A DNA stretch of 64,000 nucleotides from Gracilimonas sp. (GTDB lineage: Bacteria; Bacteroidota; Rhodothermia; Balneolales; Balneolaceae): assembly GCF_017641085.1 (NCBI RefSeq), contig NZ_JAEPPI010000003.1, forward strand, positions 696,894-760,893, read 5' to 3'. The notes under the pieces are model-generated. The model searched no databases. It was not told the DNA's origin and saw nothing but the letters and a program-made list of their open reading frames with translations. A program made the translations under genes and the position numbers. Positions 54,110-63,960 of this stretch are shown here, piece after piece. Within the stretch, counting starts at the first letter, position 1. The number at the start of each line of letters is the position of its first letter.

Positions 54110-55138
54110 ATGTCTGAAGAATTTCAAACGATACAAAGCATTGGAAGCAAAGGGCTTCTTGAAAAGATTTCAAACTATGATGCTTTCAAAAACGAAAAGG
54201 TAACGCAATCTATTGGAGACGATGCTGCCGTAATTAAAGAAGATGACGGAAACCTGACCCTTCTTTCCAGCGATACCTACGTTGAGGGAGTAGATTTTGA
54301 TCCTACTTACACTCCTTTTAATCACCTTGGCTATAAAATACTTTCGGCTGGCGTAAGTGACATCTATGCCATGAATGGCAAACCTGAGGCAGTTCTGGTG
54401 AATCTTGCCGTACCCAACCGAATGTCTGTCCAAATGGTTGAAGATTTATATCAGGGAATATATGCAGCCGGTAAGCTCCATGAAGTTGAAGTTGTTGGTG
54501 GCGACCTGAAAGCTAATCACGCCAACCTGGTGGTTTCCATTAGCGTTTATGGTAAAGTAGATGAAGAACACATCACATATCGTAAAGGTGCCAATGAAGG
54601 CGATGCCATTTGTATAACCGGGGATCTTGGTGGAGCACTTGCCGGACTTCGGATTCTAATGCGTGAAAAGAAATTCTGGGAAGAGCATGGCGATGAATCT
54701 ATTCAGCCCGAGCTGGGAGATTATCAGTTTGTGGTTAAGAGACAACTGGTGCCGGAAGCAAGAAAAGATCTTGTGGATACGTTAAGAGAAAAGAACTTTA
54801 TACCCACCTCAATGATCGATATCACCAAAGGGCTGGTTAGTGAAGTCAATTCTGTTTCCGAGGCATCTGATCTTGGAGCCTACATTTATCAGGCAGCATT
54901 GCCTATAGCAATCGAAACCCGTCAGGTAGCCGACGAAATGCAGGAAGACGTGGATCATTATGCGCTGTTTGGTGGGGAAGATCTGGAACTTATGTTCACT
55001 TTGTCGGAAGAGAAAGTGGAAGAGTTCGTTAATCATTTTAATGATTTTGTAGTAATAGGGCGCATGGTACCCAAAGAAGAGGGCATGAAAATGCAGACGG
55101 CAGAGGGCGACGTGGTCTCATTTGATGATTTGTCATAA
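54110..55138 (+). CDS. thiL: thiamine-monophosphate kinase
   Basis: 342 residues from ATG 54110 (MSEEFQTIQSIGSKGLLEKI); a 13-residue in-frame extension crosses the terminator and is not coding. ThiL/PurM-fold motifs: SIGDDAAVIKED, LLSSDTYVEGVDFD, VSDIYAMNGKPEAVLVNLAV, GGDLKA, and the C-terminal LFGGEDLELMFTL. It phosphorylates thiamine phosphate to the diphosphate, the active cofactor. Confidence 0.95.
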   Translation: MSEEFQTIQSIGSKGLLEKISNYDAFKNEKVTQSIGDDAAVIKEDDGNLTLLSSDTYVEGVDFDPTYTPFNHLGYKILSAGVSDIYAMNGKPEAVLVNLAVPNRMSVQMVEDLYQGIYAAGKLHEVEVVGGDLKANHANLVVSISVYGKVDEEHITYRKGANEGDAICITGDLGGALAGLRILMREKKFWEEHGDESIQPELGDYQFVVKRQLVPEARKDLVDTLREKNFIPTSMIDITKGLVSEVNSVSEASDLGAYIYQAALPIAIETRQVADEMQEDVDHYALFGGEDLELMFTLSEEKVEEFVNHFNDFVVIGRMVPKEEGMKMQTAEGDVVSFDDLS

Positions 55139-55265
55139 TAAAGTCAGTGGCACGTTTTTTGCCAAGAGTTAGTTCGGTTCAATAAAGATAATTCGATCTG
55201 GTAAACTCATCTGAGTGTAAGGTTCGTTATATTATAGTCTAAGATAATTTTATAAGCTTGTTTTA

Positions 55266-57359
55266 ATGGCGCAAAAAGACCAAAATCAAAAAAAATCAGT
55301 AAAGCCAGACGGCAAAAAAGGCGGTAACTCCCCTAAATTTCCTACCTGGAGCATATTTGTATTATTCTTCGTACTTCTACTTGCACAAGTACTTTTCTTT
55401 TCTCCCGACACCGGAAACAGAATTAAATACAGCAAGTTTCTCGAACATGTTGAAAATGGATATGTAAGTGAAATAACAATCACCAATGGAGTGGATGTAA
55501 CCGGGGTCTATTCTGATAAAGCCATTTCCGATGGAATTATAAATCGCCCGGCACAGGAAGACAGCAACAATCTCCCGTTTTCTACAGAAAATGTTGAAGA
55601 TTTTAAAAAATTCAGAACCACTATGCTGCGCGGGGATGAAATTCGTCCCGTACTGGATTCCAACGCTGTTGAGTATGACGTTCGGATTGAAGAAGATTGG
55701 TTCAGCGGTATTTTCGTTTGGCTGATCCCAATTGCGCTATTGATTGTAATCTGGATATTCATTTTCAGAAAAATGAATCCCGGGCAGCAAGTTCTCAATA
55801 TTGGAAAGAATAAAGCCTCTCTCTACGATCAGCAAAAAGAAACCAAAGTTACTTTTGAAGATGTGGCAGGACTTCAGGAAGCCAAAGCCGAAGTTGAAGA
55901 GGTTGTAGAATTCCTGAAAAACCCACAGAAGTTTACCAAGCTTGGTGGGGTGCTACCTAAGGGCGTCCTGTTGGTGGGCCCTCCGGGAACCGGTAAAACA
56001 TTGCTTGCCAAAGCAACAGCTGGAGAGGCCAGCGTGCCATTCTTTAGCTTAAGTGGTTCAGACTTCGTAGAAATGTTTGTAGGAGTGGGTGCAGCCCGAG
56101 TTCGTGACTTGTTCAAGCAAGCCAAGGAAAAAGCGCCATGTATTATATTTATTGATGAAATTGATTCCATTGGTCGTACCCGTGGAAGAGGAATGGCAAT
56201 GGGTTCAAATGATGAGCGGGAGAACACGTTGAATCAGCTGCTCAGTGAAATGGATGGATTTAACTCTGACAAAGGGGTGATCCTGATGGCGGCCACCAAC
56301 CGCCCGGATATTCTTGATTCAGCCTTGTTACGCCCGGGGCGTTTTGATCGTCAGATTATGATTGACAAGCCTGACTTAAACGGACGAGTTGAAATCCTGA
56401 GGGTTCACACCAAAAAATTAAAACTCTCGGATAACATTGACTTGAGAGTGTTAGCATCTCAAACTCCCGGTTTTGCCGGTGCCGATTTGGCCAACCTCTG
56501 TAACGAAGCTGCCCTGTTGGCAGCCCGACGTGAGAAGAACAGCATTGAGATGGAAGACTTCCAGGATTCTATTGAGAAGGTAATTGCCGGACTGGAGCGT
56601 AAGAATAAGTTGATTAGTCCGGACGAACGAAAAATTGTGGCATATCACGAGGCCGGCCATGCTGTTGTGGGCTGGTTCCTGGAGCATACCGACCCGGTGT
56701 TGAAAGTAAGTATTGTTCCACGTGGCTTAGCCGCGTTGGGTTATACTTTACAAACTCCGCTTGAAGAACGCTTCCTCATGACAACCGAGGAATTGAACGA
56801 CAAAATCTGTGCGCTGCTTGGTGGGCGAGTAGCTGAGGAAATCATCTTTGGCCGAATTTCTACCGGTGCACAAAACGACCTTGAGCGTATCACAACGATG
56901 GCGTTTGCTATGGTTGCCGAATACGGTATGAGTGAGAAGCTTGGTTATATTTCTCTGAAAGATTCACAGAACCCGGAGAACAGCTACGGATTCAATAAAA
57001 AGTATTCAGAGCAGACCAGTGAGCAAATCGATAAAGAAGTGCGTAAGATTATTGACCTTAATCATGACCGAACTATCGAGTTGCTCAAGAAGCATAAGGA
57101 TGAGCTCGAAAAACTGGCTGAAGCACTTCTTGAAAGAGAAGTTCTTGACCACCACGCCCTGAGGGACCTGCTGGGTGATCGTCCGCACGGAAAATATCCG
57201 GATGGAATTTTCGAGCCACGCTCTGATTCCAAGAAAAATGGAGTTCAGAAAGAAGACGAAGAAAAATCTGATGTGGCTGATGCTGAGATAGTTGAATCTG
57301 AGGATACTCAAGAGGCAAAAGAAGAGACAAAAAACGACACAGAAGATTCCAAGGCCTGA
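55266..57359 (+). CDS. ftsH: ATP-dependent zinc metalloprotease FtsH
   Basis: 697 residues. Two transmembrane helices (about 27-45 and 140-162) flank a periplasmic domain; the AAA module has [17 protein letters not shown] and the second region of homology [20 protein letters not shown]; the protease domain has the zinc motif HEAGH ([12 protein letters not shown]). The C-terminus is acidic and disordered. It degrades membrane proteins and regulators. A 127-bp gap precedes it without a strong consensus promoter. Confidence 0.96.
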   Translation: MAQKDQNQKKSVKPDGKKGGNSPKFPTWSIFVLFFVLLLAQVLFFSPDTGNRIKYSKFLEHVENGYVSEITITNGVDVTGVYSDKAISDGIINRPAQEDSNNLPFSTENVEDFKKFRTTMLRGDEIRPVLDSNAVEYDVRIEEDWFSGIFVWLIPIALLIVIWIFIFRKMNPGQQVLNIGKNKASLYDQQKETKVTFEDVAGLQEAKAEVEEVVEFLKNPQKFTKLGGVLPKGVLLVGPPGTGKTLLAKATAGEASVPFFSLSGSDFVEMFVGVGAARVRDLFKQAKEKAPCIIFIDEIDSIGRTRGRGMAMGSNDERENTLNQLLSEMDGFNSDKGVILMAATNRPDILDSALLRPGRFDRQIMIDKPDLNGRVEILRVHTKKLKLSDNIDLRVLASQTPGFAGADLANLCNEAALLAARREKNSIEMEDFQDSIEKVIAGLERKNKLISPDERKIVAYHEAGHAVVGWFLEHTDPVLKVSIVPRGLAALGYTLQTPLEERFLMTTEELNDKICALLGGRVAEEIIFGRISTGAQNDLERITTMAFAMVAEYGMSEKLGYISLKDSQNPENSYGFNKKYSEQTSEQIDKEVRKIIDLNHDRTIELLKKHKDELEKLAEALLEREVLDHHALRDLLGDRPHGKYPDGIFEPRSDSKKNGVQKEDEEKSDVADAEIVESEDTQEAKEETKNDTEDSKA

Positions 57360-57440
57360 AAGGGTGGCTATTAACATTGAGATAATCTACAGGTAAACAA
57401 AGGATAACGCCTCCTTAACAGTAGCGCAAAGGCTGAGGTT

Positions 57441-57448
57441 TAGTTTTG
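57441..57448 (+). promoter_or_regulatory. candidate -7 box (TAGTTTTG) of the receptor operon
   Basis: An exact TAnnTTTG match 40 bp before the GTG start; the upstream partner at about 20 nt is not a clear TTG. Confidence 0.4.
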
Positions 57449-57488
57449 CAGTGCATTATGAAAGCAAAACTAAAACATATCAGCACAC

Positions 57489-60356
57489 GTGAAAACACAC
57501 ATAATATCAGCACTCGTTTGTTTTGCGCTTTCTTTTTCGTATAACCTAAAAGCGCAGGATGCAGGTACCATCACCGGTACCGTTGTAGATGCCGAAAGCG
57601 GCGAAACTCTTATCGGAGTTAATGTAGTACTTCAGGGAACTACTATAGGTACTTCCACAAATCTTGATGGCCAATATACCATCAAGAATATTGAACCGGG
57701 CAGTTATACCCTTGAAGTCAGTTACATTTCTTTTCAAAAACAAATCATAACCGGCGTAGAGGTAAATTCCGGCGAAGTAACCAAGCTGGATATTACCCTA
57801 CAACCCGAAACCGAAAAGCTCGAGGACGTAATTATTACGGCCGAAGCTATTTTGGATAATGAAGCCGGGTTGCTCAGGCAGCGTCAAAAAGCCATTTCAT
57901 TCAGCGATGCTATTTCTGCTGAAAGTATCTCCAGCAGCGGTAGCGGAGATGCAGCCGGAGCCCTAAAGAAAGTTGTTGGGGCTTCTGTAGTGGATGGTAA
58001 ATATGTATTCATCCGGGGATTGGGAGACCGATACACCAGTACCCACCTGAACGGATCAGAACTACCTTCAGCAGATCCTAACAGGAAATCTTTTCAGCTC
58101 GACATTTTTCCAAGCAATCTTCTGGAGAACATCGTAACCCTGAAAACCTTTACTCCGGACAAACCGGGTAACTTCAGCGGGGGGTTAGTAGATATTGCAA
58201 CCAAAGATTTTCCAGAGCAATTCTCATTCCAGGCTTCTGCCTCAACAGGGTTCAATACCAAATCTACGTTCACAGACCTTGTAATAGGAGATCCAAGCAG
58301 TACCGATTATTTGGGTTTTGACGGAGGGAGAAGAGGAGTCCCTCAGGAAGTCCGTGACTTTATAAAAAGCGGACAAGAATTTCCAACCCTGCGTGATACC
58401 CGCAATGATCCGGAAGCTGCAGAAACACTCGATCGTTTATCAAATGCTTTCAACAACGAGTTTCGTCCCCGTGAGCAGTATGGGGTGATGGACCAGAGTT
58501 ATGGTATTTCCATCGGGAATCAGGTTCCATTTTTAGGGAACGACCTGGGATACACGGCCAGCTTTTCATACAGCCAGGGGTATTCCGGTTACGATGACGG
58601 AGTGGTATCAAGATACGACCTGGTTGGTAATTTCGACGATTCTGAGCAGCTGTTTCGCCGGCTTGATGTGACTGACATCAAAGGCCAGCGCAACGTGGAC
58701 TGGGGTGGAATGGCAACACTATCGTATCGACTGTCTGATGCGCATAAAGTTTCCGCACGTTTCCTGAGAACTCAAAGCGGTACCGGCGAAGGTCGCTATT
58801 TAGAAGGTTTTCAGTACGACATCCCCAATGCTCTTTTCCAAACTCGCGTGGTTCAATATACGGAGCGAAGTCTGTCTTCATTTCAGTTAAGCGGTAAGAG
58901 CTATTTCGAGAATTTTCTCAAAACTACCATAGAGTGGAAAGCCGCAAGTGCAACCAATATTCAGGATGAACCTGATTTGCGTTACTTCACCACGCAGGTG
59001 GATACTTTTCCATCAGGGGCAATTCTCCATTCAAGCCCAACCAATAACTTCCAGCGACCCGGACGTTTTTACCGGAACCTGGAAGAGTCGAACCGTTCAG
59101 TTGGTGTGGATGTAACCATTCCTTTTAATTCCTTTAACGGAGTGGCAGGTAACATCAAGTTTGGTGGTAACCTTGTTGATGTTGATCGTGATTTCAGAGA
59201 ACAACGATTTGACTTCTATACCGACACACAGAACTTCACCCTGAACGATGTGGAAGGGAATGTGGATGCGTTTTTTGATTCACTGGGAATCTTAGGATAC
59301 AGCAACAGTGGCCGGCCGGAGTTTGGAAACTATGTACAGAATGCTTCAACCCCCAGAAGTAATTATGACGCCACACGAACCGTTTCTGCTGCTTATCTAA
59401 TGACCGAATTGCCCGTTACCGATTGGTTCAGGCTAATTGGGGGAGTGCGGCTTGAACAGGCTGATATTGAAGTGGTAAGCCAGGATACATCGCTTGCGGT
59501 TGGTTCAATCTCCAATACCGATTATCTGCCTTCCATTAATGGTATTCTCAGCCTCACCGATAATATGAATATCCGTGCAGCATATACCAAAACGGTAGCT
59601 CGGCCTACATTCAGGGAGCTCGCACCTTATATCACCTTCGACTTTGTAGGGGGATTATTATTTCAGGGGAATGAAAACCTGAAGCGCACGCTGATTACCA
59701 ATTATGATCTTCGCTGGGAATTATTCACCGGTCCGGGTGAAATACTGGCTGTAAGCGGGTTCTATAAAGAACTGAAAAATCCTTTAGAGCGGGTAATCAG
59801 AACGGATATCGGGAATGACGCACTCTCCATTCAAAATGTAGAAGAAGGGCGTGTGTATGGGCTCGAACTAGAAGTCCGCAAAAATCTGGGCTTCCTTACA
59901 GAGAATCTGCGGCACTTTTCATTAGCTACCAACTATACGCTGGTACGCTCTTATGTGGACATTCCTGAATTAGAACTGCTTGTTATTCGAAATGCAAAAC
60001 CTGATGCAGAAGATACCAGGGAACTGCAGGGCCAATCTCCTTTCCTCTTCAATTTTGATTTGGGGTACTCGAACCCTGACATCGAATTCAACTCCTCGGT
60101 GAGTTACAACTACTTTGGAGACCGATTGGGGATTATCTCTGAGGGTGCCACCCCCGATATCTATGAACGAGGATATGGCTCTCTCAATTTCACCGCAAAC
60201 AAAACCATTGCTGATCATTTCGAGCTCAGCTTTAAGGTGAGCAATATTCTGGACCCGTATATCATTCAGTCACAATCTTTTAATGGTGACGAATATTTCT
60301 ATCAGCGATATAAGCGTGGACGTACATTTTCTCTGGGCATTAAATACAAGATTTAA
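57489..60356 (+). CDS. TonB-dependent outer-membrane receptor
   Basis: 955 residues from GTG 57489, with signal peptide ending SYNLKAQ. Residues about 25-105 are a carboxypeptidase-regulatory-like beta-sandwich (TGTVVDAESGETLIGVNVVL), about 125-250 the plug (ISSSGSGDAAGALKKVVGAS, YVFIRGLGDRYTSTHLNGSE), and the rest a 22-strand barrel ending in FSLGIKYKI. An out-of-frame ATG at 57458 overlaps the start. It transports a bulky ligand using energy from the ExbB-ExbD motor. Ligand unknown; the next gene, 40 bp downstream, encodes a secreted surface protein probably working with it. Confidence 0.93.
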   Translation: MKTHIISALVCFALSFSYNLKAQDAGTITGTVVDAESGETLIGVNVVLQGTTIGTSTNLDGQYTIKNIEPGSYTLEVSYISFQKQIITGVEVNSGEVTKLDITLQPETEKLEDVIITAEAILDNEAGLLRQRQKAISFSDAISAESISSSGSGDAAGALKKVVGASVVDGKYVFIRGLGDRYTSTHLNGSELPSADPNRKSFQLDIFPSNLLENIVTLKTFTPDKPGNFSGGLVDIATKDFPEQFSFQASASTGFNTKSTFTDLVIGDPSSTDYLGFDGGRRGVPQEVRDFIKSGQEFPTLRDTRNDPEAAETLDRLSNAFNNEFRPREQYGVMDQSYGISIGNQVPFLGNDLGYTASFSYSQGYSGYDDGVVSRYDLVGNFDDSEQLFRRLDVTDIKGQRNVDWGGMATLSYRLSDAHKVSARFLRTQSGTGEGRYLEGFQYDIPNALFQTRVVQYTERSLSSFQLSGKSYFENFLKTTIEWKAASATNIQDEPDLRYFTTQVDTFPSGAILHSSPTNNFQRPGRFYRNLEESNRSVGVDVTIPFNSFNGVAGNIKFGGNLVDVDRDFREQRFDFYTDTQNFTLNDVEGNVDAFFDSLGILGYSNSGRPEFGNYVQNASTPRSNYDATRTVSAAYLMTELPVTDWFRLIGGVRLEQADIEVVSQDTSLAVGSISNTDYLPSINGILSLTDNMNIRAAYTKTVARPTFRELAPYITFDFVGGLLFQGNENLKRTLITNYDLRWELFTGPGEILAVSGFYKELKNPLERVIRTDIGNDALSIQNVEEGRVYGLELEVRKNLGFLTENLRHFSLATNYTLVRSYVDIPELELLVIRNAKPDAEDTRELQGQSPFLFNFDLGYSNPDIEFNSSVSYNYFGDRLGIISEGATPDIYERGYGSLNFTANKTIADHFELSFKVSNILDPYIIQSQSFNGDEYFYQRYKRGRTFSLGIKYKI

Positions 60357-60396
60357 AGAGGCTTTAACTCAAATCCCAAATAACCAAAACGTACAA

Positions 60397-63309
60397 ATGA
60401 AAAAAGTAACGCTACTTATTGCAGCATTGATGATTGTTCCCGCTCTTGCGATGGCGCAAACAACAGTGACTGTCAGTTCTAACATAACGGAAGACACCGA
60501 ATGGACTTCTGACAACGAATACCTGCTCGATGGTATGATCTTCGTAACCGACGGTGCAGATCTTTATATCGAAGCCGGAACTACAGTACGCGGAGCAGCA
60601 GGGCAAGACCTTGATGCTTCCGGACTGGTAATTACCCGTGGTTCCAGAATCTTCGCTGAAGGAACTGCTGATTCCCCAATTATCTTCACAGCAGAAGATG
60701 ATGCCAACTTAACCAAAGATGATGTTGGTGAGTGGGGTGGTATTGTAATTCTTGGCCGTGCATCAACAAATAATACTGTTGAAGCGACTATCGAAGGTGT
60801 GAATGAAATCGAGTCTGATCCTGCTCTTGTAGGCTATGGTGGAGATAACGACATGGACAATTCGGGTGTTCTTCGTTATGTATCTATTCGTCACACAGGA
60901 ATCAATATTGGTTCCAGTTCAGGTAATGAAATTCAAGGACTGACTTTAGGTGCAGTAGGTGCCGGTACTACCATCGAATACGTTGAGTCATTTGCCTCAG
61001 GTGATGACGGATACGAGTGGTTCGGTGGAACAGTAAATACCAAATATTTGGTGTCTGCTTTTAATAATGATGATGCCTTTGACTGGGACCAGGGCTTTCG
61101 TGGAAAAGGTCAGTTCTGGTTTGTGATTCAGGACAGTGATCAGGCCGGACGTTCTGCTGAAATGGACGGAGCCGGAGGAGATGAAACAGGTACTCCATTC
61201 GCCTATCCTGTTATCTCCAACGCGACCTATGTAGGACCTGGTGTTACTTCTACTCCATCCGGAGATCCGGGACAAATGCTTGAGTTCCGTGACAATACAG
61301 GTGCTCTTTATACTAACTCCATCTTTACCGACCACCCCGGTAACGCCCTTCGCGTGGAAGATGTGGATGGTGTTGATGAATTCGACTCAAGAGCTCGTCT
61401 CGAAGCAGATTCTTTGAACATCAATAATAGTGTATTCTTCAGTTTTGGTACAGGAAATACCCTGGCCGAGATGGCTACCAACGATTACGAAGCCACCATG
61501 CTGAATGAAAACGGCAATAGCGTTACAGATCCTCAGTTAGGGGGAATTAGCCGAACCGATGATGCAGGTTTAGACCCGTGTCCGGGCAATGCTGATGTTC
61601 TTGAGGGAGCAGAAATTCCAAATGATGCTTTCTTCAGTAATGTAGCTTACAAAGGTGCTTTTGGCGGTAACAACTGGTTAGCCGGATGGACTGCCCTGGA
61701 TCAATACGGATACCTGGCAGCTGAAGGCACAGCTGGAATGGTAACGGTTTCAGCCAATATTACCGAAGATACATACTGGACTGCAGACAACGAATATCTT
61801 CTGGACGGGATGATTTTCGTAACCAACGGTGCTGATCTTTATATCGAAGCCGGAACCACCGTTCGCGGGGCAGCCGGTCAGGATCTTGATGCTTCCGGGT
61901 TAGTAATTACTCGCGATTCCAGAATTTTTGCTGAAGGTTCTCCAAGCAACCCTATTGTATTTACAGCTGAAGAGGATGCCAACTTAACAAAAGATGATGT
62001 TGGAGAATGGGGCGGTGTAGTAATTCTTGGCCGCGCTTCAACAAACAATACCGTTGAAGCTACTATCGAAGGTGTAAATGAGATTGAGTCTGATCCTGCA
62101 CTGGTAGGATACGGTGGTACAGACGACATGGATGATTCCGGTGTACTTCGATATGTATCGATTCGACACACAGGAATCAACATTGGATCCAGTTCAGGTA
62201 ATGAGATTCAGGGACTGACTTTAGGTGGAGTAGGTGCCGGTACAACTATCGAGTATGTTGAGTCATTTGCCTCAGGTGATGACGGATACGAGTGGTTCGG
62301 TGGAACAGTAAACACCCGTTACCTGATTTCCGCTTTCAACAATGATGACGCTTTTGACTGGGATCAGGGCTTCCGTGGAAAAGGACAATTCTGGTTTGTA
62401 ATTCAGGATAGTGACCAAGCAGGTCGTTCAGCAGAAATGGATGGAGCTGGCGGAGATGAAACCGGTACGCCATTCGCCTACCCGGTAATTGCAAATGCTA
62501 CCTATATTGGACCGGGTTCATCCTCAACACCATCCGGAGATCCGGGACAAATGCTGGAATTTCGTGATAACACCGGGGCTCTTTACGCCAACTCTGTATT
62601 TACCGACCACCCGGGCAATGCCCTTCGCGTAGAAGATGTAGATGGCGTAGATGACTTCGATTCACGTGCCCGACTGGAAGCAGACTCACTCAATATCAAC
62701 AACAGCTTCTTCTTTGACTTCGGTACGGGTTCAACTATTGCTGAAATTGCTACCAACGATTACGAAGCTACCATGCTGAATGAAAACGGAAACTCAGTGA
62801 CCGACCCACAACTGATTGGTATCAGCCGGACTACTGACGGAGGTTTGGATCCTCGTCCTGTTCCAACAAGCCCTGTTTACGGAGCAGCCGGATCGATGGG
62901 AGATAGCTGGTTCTACAGCACAAATTACGTTGGAGCCTTCGATGGTACTAACTGGGCAGCAGGATGGACTGCTCTGGACGCTTACGGCTTCCTGGGAGAC
63001 GGCGTAGTTACGGATACAGAAGAACCGGTTGCCGAAGTGCCAAATGCGGTTTCTCTGAACCAGAACTATCCGAACCCATTCAACCCAACTACACAAATCA
63101 GCTTTACACTGCCACAAGCGCAGCAGGTAACACTGAAGGTGTATGACATGCTGGGACGTGAAGTGGCTACGCTTGCAAACAGAGAAATGTTCTCGTCAGG
63201 TATGAATACCCTGAACTTTAATGCAAGCAATCTCTCAAGTGGATTGTACATCTATCGCTTAACCAGTGGAAATGTGGCTATAACGCGTAAGATGACACTG
63301 ATTAAGTAA
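60397..63309 (+). CDS. secreted protein with two near-identical ~425-residue repeats and a type A sorting domain
   Basis: 970 residues from ATG 60397 (MKKVTLLIAALMIVPALAMA, signal peptide); an in-frame upstream extension overlaps the receptor gene. Residues about 24-445 and 449-868 are two copies of one domain (VTVSSNITEDTEW and VTVSANITEDTYW start them). Each is likely a right-handed parallel beta-helix (DGMIFVTDGADLYIEAGTTV, GWTALDQYGYL). The C-terminus, LNQNYPNPFNPTTQISFTLP to KMTLIK, is a type A sorting signal for type IX secretion or surface anchoring. It follows the TonB receptor by 40 bp. Function unknown; possibly ligand capture. Confidence 0.88.
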   Translation: MKKVTLLIAALMIVPALAMAQTTVTVSSNITEDTEWTSDNEYLLDGMIFVTDGADLYIEAGTTVRGAAGQDLDASGLVITRGSRIFAEGTADSPIIFTAEDDANLTKDDVGEWGGIVILGRASTNNTVEATIEGVNEIESDPALVGYGGDNDMDNSGVLRYVSIRHTGINIGSSSGNEIQGLTLGAVGAGTTIEYVESFASGDDGYEWFGGTVNTKYLVSAFNNDDAFDWDQGFRGKGQFWFVIQDSDQAGRSAEMDGAGGDETGTPFAYPVISNATYVGPGVTSTPSGDPGQMLEFRDNTGALYTNSIFTDHPGNALRVEDVDGVDEFDSRARLEADSLNINNSVFFSFGTGNTLAEMATNDYEATMLNENGNSVTDPQLGGISRTDDAGLDPCPGNADVLEGAEIPNDAFFSNVAYKGAFGGNNWLAGWTALDQYGYLAAEGTAGMVTVSANITEDTYWTADNEYLLDGMIFVTNGADLYIEAGTTVRGAAGQDLDASGLVITRDSRIFAEGSPSNPIVFTAEEDANLTKDDVGEWGGVVILGRASTNNTVEATIEGVNEIESDPALVGYGGTDDMDDSGVLRYVSIRHTGINIGSSSGNEIQGLTLGGVGAGTTIEYVESFASGDDGYEWFGGTVNTRYLISAFNNDDAFDWDQGFRGKGQFWFVIQDSDQAGRSAEMDGAGGDETGTPFAYPVIANATYIGPGSSSTPSGDPGQMLEFRDNTGALYANSVFTDHPGNALRVEDVDGVDDFDSRARLEADSLNINNSFFFDFGTGSTIAEIATNDYEATMLNENGNSVTDPQLIGISRTTDGGLDPRPVPTSPVYGAAGSMGDSWFYSTNYVGAFDGTNWAAGWTALDAYGFLGDGVVTDTEEPVAEVPNAVSLNQNYPNPFNPTTQISFTLPQAQQVTLKVYDMLGREVATLANREMFSSGMNTLNFNASNLSSGLYIYRLTSGNVAITRKMTLIK
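60466..63000 (+). repeat. in-frame 1.27-kb tandem duplication
   Basis: DNA from 60466 to 61740 and from 61741 to about 63000 encodes the same domain. The offset is 1,275 bp, an exact multiple of three. Long stretches, for instance around 60880-61090 and 62155-62365, differ mostly at synonymous positions. Confidence 0.85.
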
Positions 63310-63365
63310 TTAACCTATTCCTACTCACATAAACGTCTCACATCACTGTGAGGTGTGCTGATCAG

Positions 63366-63400
63366 AGAGAGCTCCGGGGAACCGGGGCTCTCTTTTTTTT
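63366..63400 (+). terminator. intrinsic terminator of the receptor/surface-protein unit
   Basis: AGAGAGCTCCGG (63366-63377), loop GGAA, CCGGGGCTCTCT (63382-63393; one wobble), then seven Ts. Confidence 0.92.
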
Positions 63401-63533
63401 GACCACAGATTATTGAATTTAAGGATTGCAGGGATTACTTAACCTTTACGTCATTTCTGCGGAGGCAAGAATCTGGATCTTGTGCAATTGCCGTGAGACG
63501 ATATGTTCGTTATAAATCTCGGTAACAAAGTTG

Positions 63534-63564
63534 TTGACACTCAACAGATATTACCGTACCATTA
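63534..63564 (+). promoter_or_regulatory. arsR promoter
   Basis: TTGACA at 63534-63539 (TTG 20 nt before TACCATTA at 63557-63564; also 17 nt before TACCAT). The operator begins at the next base, so a bound repressor would cover the start site. Confidence 0.55.
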
Positions 63565-63580
63565 ATCGTACAATTACGAT
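63565..63580. promoter_or_regulatory. ArsR operator (ATCGTA-CAAT-TACGAT)
   Basis: A perfect 6-bp inverted repeat with 4-bp spacer, followed by a further TACGAT half-site at 63582-63587, right before the ATG. Size and position are typical for autoregulation by ArsR/SmtB proteins. Confidence 0.75.
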
Positions 63581-63588
63581 ATACGATT

Positions 63589-63921
63589 ATGGCACTCACA
63601 AAAGCACAATTATTCGACGAAAAACAGGTGAAAGCTGCTGAGTTTGCAAAAGCTCTGGCTCATCCCGCACGTATAGCTATTCTTGAAATACTGGCAAAGC
63701 GAAATACCTGTATATGTGGAGATATCACCGAAGAGCTACCCCTGGCTCAATCCACCGTTTCCCAGCATTTGAAAGCATTGAAGTCTGCGGGAATTATAAA
63801 AGGTGAGATCGACGGAGTCCGAACCTGTTATTGCCTGGATGAAGATAATGTAGCTGAATTAAAAAACGTGATGGAATCATTGTTAAAAGATCTGACGACC
63901 CAGAACCCAAATTGCTGTTAA
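63589..63921 (+). CDS. ArsR/SmtB family transcriptional repressor
   Basis: 110 residues with a winged helix-turn-helix ([40 protein letters not shown]). Cys41-x-Cys43 in NTCICGD sits in the helix where ArsR proteins bind arsenite. Cys80-x-Cys82 in the wing and Cys109-Cys110 at the C-terminus add two more pairs. It probably derepresses on binding a thiophilic metal or metalloid. It lies next to a gene cut by the window edge. Confidence 0.92.
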   Translation: MALTKAQLFDEKQVKAAEFAKALAHPARIAILEILAKRNTCICGDITEELPLAQSTVSQHLKALKSAGIIKGEIDGVRTCYCLDEDNVAELKNVMESLLKDLTTQNPNCC

Positions 63922-63960
63922 ATAGGTATTCATAATCCCCCAATTCAAAATTTCCCAATT

